DNA of 64,000 bases from Rhodobacter sp. (GTDB lineage Bacteria > Pseudomonadota > Alphaproteobacteria > Rhodobacterales > Rhodobacteraceae): positions 930,001 through 994,000 of the forward strand of contig JACKKG010000001.1 in assembly GCA_020637515.1 (NCBI GenBank), in the 5' to 3' direction. The notes beneath the pieces were generated by a model. That model searched no databases, was not told where the DNA came from, and was given only the letters and a program-made list of their open reading frames with translations. Below are positions 1-10,359 of this stretch, one piece after another (the first letter of the stretch is position 1; each line of letters starts with the position of its first letter). The position numbers and the translations under genes are program-made.

Positions 1-1431
1 CTTGCCCACGTCCTTGGCGCGGTCGATGATCCTGAGATGCCCGGTGCCATCCTCGAAGAAGCCGGCGTCCCCCGTCGCGACCCAGCCATCGGCGTCCTTG
101 GTCGAGGCGGTGCTTTCGGGGTTCTTGTAATATTCCACGAACACCCCGGGCGAGCGGTAGAACACCTCGCCGTTTTCGGCGATGCGCACCTCGACCCCGG
201 GGCTGGGCACGCCCACGGTGTCCGAACGGACCTCGCCATCGGGCTGCTGGGTGATGAACACCGACGCCTCGGTCTGGCCGTAGAGCTGCTTCAGGTTGAT
301 GCCCAGCGAGCGGTAGAAATCGAAGATCTCGGGACCGATCGCCTCGCCGGCGGTATAGGCAACGCGGATGTTCGACAGGCCCAGCGTGTTTTTCAGCGGG
401 CCATAGACCAGCGCCTCGCCCATGCGGTATTTCAGCCGGTCCGCGGCGCTGACGGGCTTGCCGTCCAGGATCGCGCCGCCGACCTTTCGCGCGTGGGCCA
501 TGTAGCGGTCAAAGAGGCGCTTCTTGGTGGCGCCCGCGTCCTCCATGCGGATCATGACGGTGGTCAGCATCGTCTCGAATACGCGCGGCGGGGCAAAGAA
601 ATAGCTGGGGCCGATCTCGCGCAGGTCATGCATCATGGTTTCGGCGTTCTCGGGGCAGTTCACGCAGAACCCGGTCCAATACGCCTGGCCGACCGAAAAG
701 ATGAAATCGCCCACCCAGGCCATCGGCAGATAGGCGAGGACTTCCTCGTTCAGGCCCAGGTGGTCGAACTCGGCCGAGGCTTTCGCCGTCTCGATGATGT
801 TGCGGTTCGACAGCACCACGCCCTTGGGCTTTCCGGTGGTGCCCGAGGTGTAGAGCATCACGCAGGTGCTGTCATAGGTCAGTTCGGCCCGGCGCGCGGC
901 CAGTTCCGCCTCGAACCGGCTGTGGCCGGCGCGGCCCTCGGCCTGCACGTCGGACAGCCAGTTCATGCGGCCGTGGTCGTATTTGCGCATTCCGCGCTTG
1001 TCGAGATAAAGGATCTGTTCGATGCTTTGCGCGCTGCCCTGGACCTCGATGACCTTGTCCACCTGCTCCTGATCGCCGCAAATGGCAAAGCGCGCGCCGC
1101 AATGCTCCAGCACATAGGCCATCTCGTCGGCCACCGCGTCCTGATAGAGAGCGACCGGAACCGCCCCCACCGATTGCGCGGCGACCATCGCCCAATACAA
1201 CGCCGGGCGGTTGCGACCGATGATCGCGACATAGTCGCCCCGGTTCATGCCCAGGGCCAGAAAGCCCAGGGCCATGGCGTCGATCTCGGCCGCGGTTTCC
1301 TTCCAGGTCCAGGCCTGCCAGATGCCGAATTCCTTTTCGCGGTAGGCGGTCGAATTGGCGAACTGCACCGCGTTGCGTGCCAGCAGGGCCGGCACGGATT
1401 GCAGCGCCGCTTGTTTGGCGGTCGTGGTCAC
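1..1431 (-). CDS. AMP-dependent long-chain acyl-CoA synthetase, 3' end cut by window edge
   Basis: ATP-dependent ligase activating a fatty or other carboxylic acid to its CoA thioester through an acyl-AMP intermediate. The first 477 codons are in the window. They carry the AMP-binding motif YTSGTTGKPKG at about residues 194-204 and, near the cut end, GWVATGDAGFF and IIDRAKD, the later core motifs of the ANL superfamily. The start is GTG at 1431, with GGGGAGGAG seven to ten bases upstream. Roughly 150-180 C-terminal residues lie beyond the edge. It resembles the FadD15-type ligases often found beside branched-chain amino-acid ABC transporters, but no transporter is visible here. It is not close to phenylacetate-CoA ligase PaaK, so it should not be assigned to the paa block 20 kb away. 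Confidence 0.88.
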   Translation of the reverse strand, partial: MTTTAKQAALQSVPALLARNAVQFANSTAYREKEFGIWQAWTWKETAAEIDAMALGFLALGMNRGDYVAIIGRNRPALYWAMVAAQSVGAVPVALYQDAVADEMAYVLEHCGARFAICGDQEQVDKVIEVQGSAQSIEQILYLDKRGMRKYDHGRMNWLSDVQAEGRAGHSRFEAELAARRAELTYDSTCVMLYTSGTTGKPKGVVLSNRNIIETAKASAEFDHLGLNEEVLAYLPMAWVGDFIFSVGQAYWTGFCVNCPENAETMMHDLREIGPSYFFAPPRVFETMLTTVMIRMEDAGATKKRLFDRYMAHARKVGGAILDGKPVSAADRLKYRMGEALVYGPLKNTLGLSNIRVAYTAGEAIGPEIFDFYRSLGINLKQLYGQTEASVFITQQPDGEVRSDTVGVPSPGVEVRIAENGEVFYRSPGVFVEYYKNPESTASTKDADGWVATGDAGFFEDGTGHLRIIDRAKDVGK

Positions 1432-1624
1432 GAACAGTCTCCTCCCCAGTCGAATGCTGACGGGCCGTCCTCAACGACTGCCGCATCCGTTGCATGAATT
1501 GGTGGCGGCCGAGTATTGCCGGAGTTTTGCCCAATCCTAACGAATTGTTTCAGCCGATCCACAGGCCCTGGCACCCTCGCGGGGGCGCGTCCCGGCACTC
1601 TGGACCCCGCCACGCGACGAGGGC

Positions 1625-2563
1625 ATGGTGGCCGGTATGAAAACCGTCGCCGCCATCCCCGATTCCCGCCACAGCCGGCGGCTGAACCTGTCCGCCGGGG
1701 TGGCCTCGGTCGCGGTGGCGGTAACGCTGGTCGTGTTGAAACTGTGGGCGCTGGTCATGACGGGCGCGCTGTCGGTCGCGGCCTCGCTGGCGGACAACGC
1801 GCTTGATGTCATGGTTTCGGTCGCGGCGCTGGCGGCGATCGGCTACGCCACCCGCCCGGCTGACGAGGACCACACCTTTGGCCATACCTCGGCCGAGGAT
1901 CTGGCCGCGCTGTTGCAATCGGCCCTGGTGTTGATCTCGGCCGGGATGATCGGCGTGCTGGCGGCCCTGCGCCTGTTCGCCGCCGAACCCGCACCCGTCC
2001 AGGCCGAGGGCTGGGGCATTGCCGTGATGGCGGTTTCGGTCGTGCTGACCGGCGCGCTGGTGCTATGGCAACGCCATGTCGCCAAGGCCACCGGCAACCG
2101 CGTCGTGGCCGCCGATTCCCTGCACTACCTGGGCGATCTGCTGCCGACGCTGGGGGTGCTGGTGGCGCTTGGGGCGTCCTCGCTGTGGGGGCTGGCGCGG
2201 GTGGATTCGGTCATCGCCTTGCTGGCCGCGCTGTGGCTGGCGCGCAGCGGTGCCAGTATCGGGCGCGGGGCCTGGGATGCGCTGATGGATCACGCCGCCC
2301 CGCCCGAGGTGCTGGACCAGGTTCACGCCATCGCCAACGACTGGCCGGGGCTGAAGGGCCACCACGACCTGCGCACGCGCATGGCGGGCAGCCGCACCTT
2401 CATCGGCCTGCACGTCGAACTGGACGGCGAGATGTCCCTGAACGAGGCGCACCGCATCGCCGACGGGCTGGAACACAAGCTGGAAAGCATGATCCCCGAT
2501 TCGGATGTCATCATCCACCTGGACCCGGTCGGTCCGGGGTCCGGCCGGGTCGCGCGGGGTTGA
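1625..2563 (+). CDS. Cation diffusion facilitator (FieF/CzcD-type) metal efflux protein
   Basis: Inner-membrane antiporter exporting divalent metal (Zn/Fe/Mn type) in exchange for protons. The 312-residue product has the CDF plan: six hydrophobic segments in the first 210 residues and a cytoplasmic C-terminal domain with ferredoxin-like fold (about 220-312). Metal-site residues are seen in TM2 (SLADNALDVM) and TM5 (ADSLHYLGD). The TM2 site reads DNALD; many family members have a Ser or His in the second position, which may affect metal choice. A second in-frame ATG at 1637 is an equally good start because ribosome-binding sites are weak for both. It stands alone, divergent from the acyl-CoA synthetase and convergent with ptsH. 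Confidence 0.85.
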   Translation: MVAGMKTVAAIPDSRHSRRLNLSAGVASVAVAVTLVVLKLWALVMTGALSVAASLADNALDVMVSVAALAAIGYATRPADEDHTFGHTSAEDLAALLQSALVLISAGMIGVLAALRLFAAEPAPVQAEGWGIAVMAVSVVLTGALVLWQRHVAKATGNRVVAADSLHYLGDLLPTLGVLVALGASSLWGLARVDSVIALLAALWLARSGASIGRGAWDALMDHAAPPEVLDQVHAIANDWPGLKGHHDLRTRMAGSRTFIGLHVELDGEMSLNEAHRIADGLEHKLESMIPDSDVIIHLDPVGPGSGRVARG

Positions 2564-2589
2564 GGTCAGGCCTCAGGCCCGGGCCGGTC

Positions 2590-2862
2590 TCAGAAGGGTT
2601 CGCCGAACCGGTTCGCGACCAGCTTGGCCAGGGCCGCCAGCAGCGCGTCGGCCTGGGCGCCGTCGGTCCGCACGCGGATCTCGGTCCCGCGCGAGGCTGC
2701 CAGCATCAGCAGCCCCATGATCGAATCGCCCGAGACGCGCATCCCGTCCTTTTCGACCTCGGCCCTGGCGTCGTGGGCCTCGACCACCTCGACGAATTTT
2801 GCCGAGGCTCGCGCGTGCAGCCCCTTTTCATTGACGATCTTCAGGACCTTCTCGGCACTCAC
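2590..2862 (-). CDS. ptsH: Phosphocarrier protein HPr
   Basis: Small phosphocarrier that takes phosphate from EI and passes it to EIIA. The 90-residue length is normal for HPr. The phosphoacceptor His16 sits in GLHARASAKF and the HprK target serine, Ser47, in GDSIMGLLML, so both phosphorylation sites are intact. Its ATG overlaps the stop of the EIIA(Man) gene by 4 bp (ATGA), implying translational coupling. It is the last gene of the run chvI-chvG-hprK-rapZ-EIIA-ptsH. No sugar permease (EIIB/C) and no EI gene lie nearby, so the job is inferred to be regulatory rather than sugar transport. Confidence 0.95.
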   Translation of the reverse strand: MSAEKVLKIVNEKGLHARASAKFVEVVEAHDARAEVEKDGMRVSGDSIMGLLMLAASRGTEIRVRTDGAQADALLAALAKLVANRFGEPF

Positions 2863-3260
2863 ACTCCGCTCCCCCCGCTGTTTTCGTAGGAATTGATATA
2901 CTTGCGCCCTGCCTCCAGCGCGGCGGCGGCGGCATCCGGCACCGACAGGCGGCGCGACTTTGCCAGCTTGATCAGCATCGGCAGGTTCGCCCCATAGAGA
3001 ATCCGGCGGTCATCGGCGCAGCACGCCGGCAGCGACAGGTTCGATGGCGAGCCGCCCCACATGTCGGTGACCACCACCACCCCGTCGCCGCGGTCCACGG
3101 AATCGGCCGCGGCGCAGATTTCGGCCTGCTTCGCGGCCCGGTTGTGGTCATATTCGATCGAGATTGCCCGGATGCCGGATTGCTTGCCCACGACATGTTC
3201 GACCGCGGCGAGATACTCGCGCGCCAATCCGCCATGTGCGACGATCACGATTCCGATCAC
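2859..3260 (-). CDS. PTS mannose-type EIIA domain protein (regulatory PTS)
   Basis: Single-domain EIIA of the mannose/fructose family, 133 residues. The N-terminus reads IGIVIVAHGGLA, placing the phosphoacceptor at His9. VVVVTDMWGGSPSN is the second conserved segment. The chosen start is GTG at 3260, preceded by AAGGATGAAGG; the open frame continues upstream through the end of rapZ, but that part does not resemble EIIA. The stop overlaps ptsH by 4 bp and the start lies 4 bp from the rapZ stop, so the genes are tightly coupled. In Rhodobacterales this protein is part of an incomplete PTS lacking permeases. Its phosphorylation state is thought to report on carbon or nitrogen status; its target here cannot be read from sequence. 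Confidence 0.9.
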   Translation of the reverse strand: MIGIVIVAHGGLAREYLAAVEHVVGKQSGIRAISIEYDHNRAAKQAEICAAADSVDRGDGVVVVTDMWGGSPSNLSLPACCADDRRILYGANLPMLIKLAKSRRLSVPDAAAAALEAGRKYINSYENSGGSGV

Positions 3261-3264
3261 GCCT

Positions 3265-4164
3265 TCATCCTTGCCCACTCGGCGCGCGCCCAAAGCCGCG
3301 TCGTTCCAGCTCCCGGTGTCTCTTTGCCACCCGCCAGCCCTGGTCCGCAAGCGTCCTGGCCATTTTTTCTGCAAGTGCAACCGAACGGTGTTTGCCGCCC
3401 GTGCAGCCAAAGGCAATGGTCAGGCTGGTCTTGCCCTCGTCGACAAAGGCGTCCAGCAACGAGGCGATCAATTCATGCACCCGGCGGAAGAAGTCGTCGA
3501 AGCGGGGGTCGCTTTCGACATGGGCGGCAACCGCGGGGTCGCGCCCATCCAGGGCGCGCAAGTCCTCGACCCAATGCGGATTGGCCAGAAAGCGGCAGTC
3601 GAACACCATGTCCACGCCACGCGGCAGCCCGCGCTTGTAGGAAAACGATTGCACCGACAACGTCATCGGCCGGCCCGAGCGCGGCGCGAACCAGCGCGCG
3701 ATCTCGGCCCGCAGGTTGTGCGGCGTCAGGCTGCCGGTCTCGATCAGGACATCGGCGCGGTCGCGCACCGGCGTCAGCAGCTCCAGCTCGTGCGCGACCC
3801 CGGTCACCGGCGAATCCTCGGGGCTGAGGGGATGGCGGCGGCGGGTTTCGGAAAAGCGCCGCACCAACGTGTCGGCGTCGCAATCCAGATACAGCAGATC
3901 CGCCGCCACCCCTGGCAGCCGGTGCAGACGGTCCACCAGTTCGATCAGCGCCTCGGACGAGAAATCGCGGTTGCGCACGTCCAGCCCCAGCGCCAGCGGC
4001 CGGGGCAGGGGTGGGCCGTCCAGCAACCGCGGGATCAGCGACAGCGGCAGGTTGTCGATCGCCTCGAATCCCAGATCCTCGAGCGCATTGATCGCGGTCG
4101 AGCGCCCGGCACCCGAGGGCCCGGTCACCATCACCACCCGCACTGTTTCGGCACCATCCTGCAT
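3265..4164 (-). CDS. rapZ: RNase adapter protein RapZ (YvcJ/YhbJ family GTPase)
   Basis: P-loop protein of 299 residues. Walker A is GPSGAGRS at residues 15-22, a Walker B-like stretch follows around [13 protein letters not shown], and the C-terminal domain contains [13 protein letters not shown], typical of RapZ. In Escherichia coli RapZ binds sRNAs and hands them to RNase E, controlling glucosamine-6-phosphate synthesis; alphaproteobacterial orthologues sit in the hprK-EIIA-HPr cluster, as here, and their client RNA is not established. The ATG at 4164 is 3 bp beyond the hprK stop, which suggests coupled translation. Confidence 0.93.
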   Translation of the reverse strand: MQDGAETVRVVMVTGPSGAGRSTAINALEDLGFEAIDNLPLSLIPRLLDGPPLPRPLALGLDVRNRDFSSEALIELVDRLHRLPGVAADLLYLDCDADTLVRRFSETRRRHPLSPEDSPVTGVAHELELLTPVRDRADVLIETGSLTPHNLRAEIARWFAPRSGRPMTLSVQSFSYKRGLPRGVDMVFDCRFLANPHWVEDLRALDGRDPAVAAHVESDPRFDDFFRRVHELIASLLDAFVDEGKTSLTIAFGCTGGKHRSVALAEKMARTLADQGWRVAKRHRELERRGFGRAPSGQG

Positions 4165-4167
4165 CGC

Positions 4168-4590
4168 CTAGACCCTTGCCCCGCGGCCCAGAAGATAGTG
4201 CGCAAGCGCGCGCGCAAAACCCTCGTCGGGGCGTCCGGGCAGACACGCCAGCGTGATCCCGGCCAGGCTGCGGGTGCGCGGTTCGGGCAGACGCTCGGCG
4301 CTCTCGGCCAGATCGACCGCCAGCACGATGCGCGCCAGTCGCCGGTGCGTCAGCCGCAGCAGGCCCAGGCCGCGGGCCTCGATCAGGCCGGCGATGGTGC
4401 GGGGCGGGCGGGCGAACAGCGCGCCGCCGTCACCCATCAGTTGCACGCGGTCGTCAGCGACCAGCTCGGCGCCCAGGCCGATCAGCGCCAGCGCCAGTTG
4501 CGATTTCCCCGCGCCCGACGGCCCCAGGATCAGCACGCCCCGCTCGGGGCCAAAGGCCACGGCCGAGGCGTGGAGGGGCCCCAGGTGCAT
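4168..4590 (-). CDS. hprK: HPr kinase/phosphorylase, short alphaproteobacterial form
   Basis: Phosphorylates HPr on its regulatory serine (Ser47 in the product encoded 1.3 kb downstream). The 140-residue product is only the C-terminal catalytic half of the Firmicutes enzyme (about 310 residues): it starts directly with a strand leading into the P-loop GPSGAGKS at residues 23-30 and lacks the N-terminal domain. This truncation is the known form in alphaproteobacteria. It lies 4 bp after the chvG stop and 3 bp before rapZ, within one operon with the two-component system. Confidence 0.92.
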   Translation of the reverse strand: MHLGPLHASAVAFGPERGVLILGPSGAGKSQLALALIGLGAELVADDRVQLMGDGGALFARPPRTIAGLIEARGLGLLRLTHRRLARIVLAVDLAESAERLPEPRTRSLAGITLACLPGRPDEGFARALAHYLLGRGARV

Positions 4591-4594
4591 CGCC

Positions 4595-6295
4595 CTAGAG
4601 CGGCAGGCCGACGACGAACCGCGCGCCCAGCGGTGGCGAGTTGCGGTCGGCGTTGGTGGGGCGGATGTTCTCGGCCCAGATGACCCCGCCGTGGGCCTCG
4701 ACGATCTGCTTCGAGATCGCCAGCCCCAGGCCGGAATGGTTGCCGAAATCCTGCGGCCGTTCGGAATAGAAGCGTTTGAACACCTTGGTCAGCGCCGCGT
4801 CGGGGATGCCGGGGCCGGTATCCTCGACCACCACCAGCACCCGGTTGTCGCGCTTTCGCGCCCAGATGCGGACCGCGTCGCCCTCGCCGCAAAAGCTGAT
4901 GGCATTGGTGATGAGGTTGACAAAGACCTGCGCCAACCGCGCCTCGAGCCCCTGGATCAGGATCGGATCGCGGGGCAGTTCGGTGATGAATTCGACACCC
5001 TTGGCCTCGGCTTCCTGCGCCAGGTGCTGGCTGAGATTGTCCAGCGTCTTGCACAGGTTGAAGGTCTCTTCCTCTTCCTTCACCAACTCGCTGTCCAGCC
5101 GCGAGGCATTCGAGGTGTCGGAAATCAGACGGTCCAGGCGGCGCACGTCGTGTTCGATCACGTCGAGCAGCCGGGTGACCTGGTCTTCGCGTTTCGCGAC
5201 GCGCAGCGTCCCCACGGCCGAACGCAGGCTGGCCAACGGGTTCTTGATCTCGTGCGCCACGTCGGCCGCGAACTGTTCGTTGGCGTCGATCCGGTCGTAA
5301 AGCGCGCTGACCATCCCGCGCATGGCCGAGGACAGGCGGCCGATCTCGTCGGGTCGGCCGGTCAGGTCGGGGATCCGCACCCGCCCGGGGGACATGCGCC
5401 GCGCGTTGCGGTCGCGGCCCATCTCGGCGGCGGTGGCCAGGTCGGCCAGCGGGTTCGCGATGGTCGAGGCCAGCACCAGGCTCAGCCCGACCGACACCAG
5501 CAGCGCGACGATGAACATCTGAAGCACCTGCTCGCGCTCGGTCCGCAGCATCCGTTCGATATGCGACGGGATCTCTTGCATGATGACGGCGCCGACCGGG
5601 GTGCCGTCCACCAGGACCGGCGCCGCAGCCAGCATGCGGAACCCTTCGTCGAGCCGCAGCACCCGACTGGCGGAATGCCCGTTCATCGCCTGGGCGTGCA
5701 GGTCCGCCAGCAGGGCGGCGGGGTCGGGCTGGGGCGAACGGTCCCCCGGCACGATGGCGCTGAGGGCGGACCAGATCGTGTCCAGCACGTTCGAGATCAG
5801 GGTCGGCTGGGTATCGACCTGCAAGGATTCGACCGGGGTCGAGCTGCGCCGTCCCGACCCGCGCCGCGCCAGTTCGATGCCGCCGGTGGCGTCCATCACC
5901 AAGACTTCGGTCTCGCTGTCGAGCGCGAGCGCGCCCAGCGCCGTGCGTCGGGCCAGCGCGGCCTCGGTCGTGTCATAGGCCGGGTGCGCGGGCAGGATCG
6001 CGGGCAAGGCCCCCAGCATGTCGGCCAGGCCCTCGGCCTGGGTGACAAGAGCGCGTTCATGCTGGCTGGCGAGTGTGTCGCGGAACGGGTTGGTGAACAG
6101 CACCCCCGCGACCAGCAGCACCAGCGCCAGCATGTTGAACAGGATGATCTTGCGTGCCAGGGGCGAGTGGAAGATGGAAAACAAGCCGCGCCGCGCGCGG
6201 TGAATCCGCACCTCGGTATCGACCGCGCTTTGCGGGCGCACCCAGTCGTCGCCAAGGACGACATCACTGCCGGGCGCCCCGGTCTGCGTGTTCAC
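4595..6295 (-). CDS. chvG: Sensor histidine kinase ChvG (ExoS family)
   Basis: Membrane sensor of envelope and acid stress that phosphorylates ChvI. The 566-residue protein has TM1 at about 49-67, a periplasmic region of about 190 residues, TM2 at about 258-280 and a HAMP linker. The H-box FAADVAHEIKNPLAS follows with His348, then the N-, G1- and G2-boxes (NLITNAISF, VVEDTGPGIP, HSGLGLAISKQI). The start is GTG at 6295 with a poor ribosome-binding site. The long cytoplasmic N-terminus (about 48 residues, basic before TM1) is typical of ChvG. It is followed at 4 bp by hprK and preceded by chvI with a 57-bp gap. Confidence 0.94.
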   Translation of the reverse strand: MNTQTGAPGSDVVLGDDWVRPQSAVDTEVRIHRARRGLFSIFHSPLARKIILFNMLALVLLVAGVLFTNPFRDTLASQHERALVTQAEGLADMLGALPAILPAHPAYDTTEAALARRTALGALALDSETEVLVMDATGGIELARRGSGRRSSTPVESLQVDTQPTLISNVLDTIWSALSAIVPGDRSPQPDPAALLADLHAQAMNGHSASRVLRLDEGFRMLAAAPVLVDGTPVGAVIMQEIPSHIERMLRTEREQVLQMFIVALLVSVGLSLVLASTIANPLADLATAAEMGRDRNARRMSPGRVRIPDLTGRPDEIGRLSSAMRGMVSALYDRIDANEQFAADVAHEIKNPLASLRSAVGTLRVAKREDQVTRLLDVIEHDVRRLDRLISDTSNASRLDSELVKEEEETFNLCKTLDNLSQHLAQEAEAKGVEFITELPRDPILIQGLEARLAQVFVNLITNAISFCGEGDAVRIWARKRDNRVLVVVEDTGPGIPDAALTKVFKRFYSERPQDFGNHSGLGLAISKQIVEAHGGVIWAENIRPTNADRNSPPLGARFVVGLPL

Positions 6296-6352
6296 CTATG
6301 CCCCCACAGAGCTGTTACCGCCACCAACGGCCTGATCGGGATATCCGCCGTC

Positions 6353-7054
6353 TCAGGCCTCGTTATACTTGTATCCGATCCCGTAGAGCGTTTCGATCGA
6401 CGAGAAATCCTCGTCCACCGAGCGCATCTTCTTGCGCAGGCGCTTGATGTGGCTGTCGATGGTGCGATCGTCCACATAGACCTGATCGTCATAGGCCACG
6501 TCCATCAGCTGATCGCGGCTTTTCACGAAGCCGGGGCGCTGGGCCAGCGCCTGCAACAGCAGGAATTCGGTCACCGTCAAGGTGACTTCCTGGCCCTTCC
6601 AGGTCACGGCGTGGCGCAGCGGGTCCATCGTCAGCGAGCCGCGCACCATGACCTTGGTGTCCTCGGTCGTGCCGACCTCGTTGGTTTCGACCGCCTGCTG
6701 GCGCCTTAGAAGCGAACGGATGCGTTCGATCAGCAGGCGCTGCGAGAAGGGTTTCTTGACGTAATCGTCCGCCCCCATCCGCAGGCCCAGAACCTCGTCG
6801 ATCTCGTCATCCTTGGAGGTCAGGAAGATCACCGGCATCTGCGTCTTCTGGCGCAGACGCTGAAGCAGTTCCATGCCGTCCATGCGCGGCATCTTGATGT
6901 CCAAGACTGCCATGTCCGGCAACTTGCGATTGAAAGCGTCGAGGGCCGACTGGCCGTCGTTGTAGGTTTCGACCTCGAAACCCTCGGCCTCAAGCGAGAT
7001 CGAGACCGACGTCAGGATGTTCCTGTCGTCATCGACAAGTGCGATCTTTGACAT
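6353..7054 (-). CDS. chvI: Response regulator ChvI (OmpR/PhoB family)
   Basis: DNA-binding partner of ChvG. The receiver domain (residues 1-120) has the acidic pocket DDD at 8-10, phosphoacceptor Asp52 in [11 protein letters not shown] and the conserved Lys in YVKKPF. The winged-helix output domain (about 140-233) ends with [11 protein letters not shown] and the YGIGYKY wing. It is first gene of the chvI-chvG-hprK-rapZ-EIIA-ptsH transcription unit, divergent from pckA. In Rhizobiales ChvG/ChvI responds to acidity and cell-envelope state; here the role is inferred from family membership. Confidence 0.95.
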   Translation of the reverse strand: MSKIALVDDDRNILTSVSISLEAEGFEVETYNDGQSALDAFNRKLPDMAVLDIKMPRMDGMELLQRLRQKTQMPVIFLTSKDDEIDEVLGLRMGADDYVKKPFSQRLLIERIRSLLRRQQAVETNEVGTTEDTKVMVRGSLTMDPLRHAVTWKGQEVTLTVTEFLLLQALAQRPGFVKSRDQLMDVAYDDQVYVDDRTIDSHIKRLRKKMRSVDEDFSSIETLYGIGYKYNEA

Positions 7055-7401
7055 ATGCCTGTCCTTGTGTGCTGCTCATTGGTCTTATTTTTGCCAACAT
7101 TGTGATGTTTTCCACAGAGAGAATCAACTGAATAGTCAGCCTGCGCCGCATCCCGAGGGTGATTTTGCCCCCGACCGGTGAAGAATTCCCTTAAGGCGAC
7201 CGCGTTTTCCGATCCGCTGCGACAGTTTGCGATAACAGGACGATGTTGGCGCTAAACGGGGAAATGTGTCCTGTTCCTCCACGAAATCGCCATGATATAG
7301 GCCAAGTGACGGTTGAGGAGACCGGTCAGCAGCCCGCCCAAGGCAGGGGGCGGAGCGCACTATTCATTCTGAGCCAAGCGGCATGGCCAAGGAGCGAGCC
7401 T
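7055..7401. promoter_or_regulatory. 347-bp divergent intergenic region between chvI and pckA
   Basis: No convincing gene lies here; the two open frames crossing it (one minus strand 7136-7360, one continuing into pckA) have no recognisable content. It holds the promoters of both units. Seen in the DNA are an inverted repeat AACAT-TGTG-ATGTT at 7096-7109, about 40 bp upstream of chvI, and two LacI-type operator sequences at 7224-7237 and 7244-7257 on the pckA side. Confidence 0.7.
7224..7257. promoter_or_regulatory. Two tandem LacI/GalR-type operators upstream of pckA
   Basis: The 14-mers AGTTTGCGATAACA (7224-7237) and TGTTGGCGCTAAAC (7244-7257) each match the generic LacI-family palindrome TGTTAGCGCTAACA at 11 of 14 positions. 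Their centres are exactly 20 bp apart, two helical turns. In Rhodobacter sphaeroides the LacI-family regulator CceR is reported to control gluconeogenic genes, so it or a PckR-like protein is the obvious candidate. The regulator itself is not in the window. Confidence 0.55.
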
Positions 7402-8999
<1,598 letters not shown>

Positions 9000-9000
<1 letters not shown>

Positions 9001-9620
9001 TGGGCCGCACCGCGCCCTTCCACGAACCGCGCACGCCCGGCCTGTCGGGCGCGTGCAGGACCTTGGCGATCGCGGGGGCTGTCCTGCTGACCGGCGCGCC
9101 CGCCCTGGCGCAGGTCGTGGGCCCCGTTTCGGCCCGCGTCGCCGATCTGACCGCCGGCCTGTTCTGCGCCCCGCCCGAGGGCGGGCGCCGGCCCGCGCCC
9201 GACACCATGACCGGCTGGATCCATGTCCCCGACGAACCCGTTCGCATGGTCGCCGAGGGCAACGAGGCCCCGGCGGTGCTGGGGATGGGCTTTGGTGTGC
9301 GCTACGCCATCGCGCCGGGCACCGATCTGGTGACGCGCTACACGGTGACGCACCCGCCGATCCCGCCGTCGGGCATCACCGAACAGCATTGGGACGGCAT
9401 GGCGCTGGCGGGGGGTGGCGACACCGCGTTCTTCCAGTTCGACGTGCCCGAGGAACTGCAACCGGGCACCTGGACCTTTTCGGTCGAAGCCGGCGGCGAG
9501 ACGCTGTTCACCATGGCCTTTACCGTGCGCGCGGCGCAGGATCTGCCGGCCCTGGCGTCGCTGTGCCGGGGTGGTGCCTTGCTGTCCGCTAACCCATCAG
9601 GCCGCGGCGCAGCAGGTTGA
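9000..9620 (+). CDS. Secreted protein of the DUF3859 type
   Basis: A 206-residue product with a signal-peptide-like start: a short polar segment, then LAIAGAVLLTGAPALAQ with likely cleavage after ALA-Q at about residue 38. The mature part is beta-rich (VSARVADLTAGLFC, DEPVRMVAEGN, QFDVPEELQPGTWTFSVE) and resembles the DUF3859 family, which has no assigned function. Its ATG shares one base with the pckA stop (TGATG), so translation is probably coupled to pckA, though no metabolic link is evident. The 3' end overlaps the converging permease gene by 32 bp. Confidence 0.7.
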
Positions 9621-10359
9621 GCGCGCTCAGCGCCAGCAGGATCAGCATCCAGCGTTTGAATCGCACCGGGTCCAGCCGGTCCTGCACCCGGTAGCCCATC
9701 GCCATCCCCAGCCCGGCTGGCACCAGCATCGCCGCCGACAGCACGGCCGTCCGGGCGTTCAGCACGCCCGAGCGCAGATGCGCCATCGTCAGCACCACCG
9801 CGCCCATGGTGAAGATCACCGACATGACGCGGATCATCTCGGTCTTTTCGACCTTGGCGGCCAGCAGATAGACGATCGACGGCGGGCCCCAGATGCCCGA
9901 GATCCCTCCATACAGGCCGCCGATCAGGCCCGCGCCCATTTCGATCGGAGCTTTCCAGCGCGGCGGAATGTCGGGTGCCCAGCCGCTCAGTTGCAGTCCG
10001 GCAAAGAACAGCACCGCGATGCCCAGCAACAGGAACATCGCCTGCTGCGGCAGGACCACGACAAAGGGCGCGGTAATCAGGATGCCGGTCATCGTCATCA
10101 CGATGATGCGCCAGAACCGCAGCCCCGACTGCGCCGCCGCGACCACGCCTTGCCTGAGAGACTGGTGCAGGTTTGTCGCCAGCACCGGCAGGATCACGGC
10201 CGCCAGCGCGGTCTGCACGGGCATGAAGGACGGCAGCACCGCGATCATGATGAGCGGCATCGCAAAGCCGACCGCACCCTTGACGAATCCCGCGGCCAAC
10301 GTGACCAGGCAGGCCAGCGCAAAGGCCCACAACGGCAACCCGGCAATGACGCTTTCCAT
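9589..10359 (-). CDS. TauE/SafE family sulfite/organosulfonate permease
   Basis: Integral membrane protein of 256 residues with about eight hydrophobic segments arranged as two repeats. The family signature glycine stretch AAGFVKGAVGFAMPLIM is near the N-terminus, and GLIGGLYGGISGIWGPP begins the second half. TauE/SafE proteins export sulfite, sulfoacetate or related anions. No sulfonate gene is adjacent, so the substrate is unknown. It stands alone, divergent from mcd. Confidence 0.82.
   Translation of the reverse strand: MESVIAGLPLWAFALACLVTLAAGFVKGAVGFAMPLIMIAVLPSFMPVQTALAAVILPVLATNLHQSLRQGVVAAAQSGLRFWRIIVMTMTGILITAPFVVVLPQQAMFLLLGIAVLFFAGLQLSGWAPDIPPRWKAPIEMGAGLIGGLYGGISGIWGPPSIVYLLAAKVEKTEMIRVMSVIFTMGAVVLTMAHLRSGVLNARTAVLSAAMLVPAGLGMAMGYRVQDRLDPVRFKRWMLILLALSALNLLRRGLMG

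Noticed and set aside
1..1431. Acyl-CoA ligase as phenylacetate-CoA ligase PaaK
   Set aside because: Sequence fits long-chain acyl-CoA ligases rather than PaaK, and it is 19 kb from the paa genes with other units between.
37..1497. Long plus-strand open frame opposite the acyl-CoA synthetase
   Set aside because: Its product is a His/Arg/Ala-rich low-complexity sequence typical of GC-rich antisense frames, while the minus strand encodes all ANL ligase motifs.
4253..6709. 818-codon plus-strand open frame across hprK, chvG and chvI
   Set aside because: Antisense shadow of three clearly recognised genes; no domain seen.
9053..9592. Second open frame within the DUF3859-like gene
   Set aside because: Arg-rich out-of-frame product; the frame starting at 9000 has a signal peptide and is coupled to pckA.
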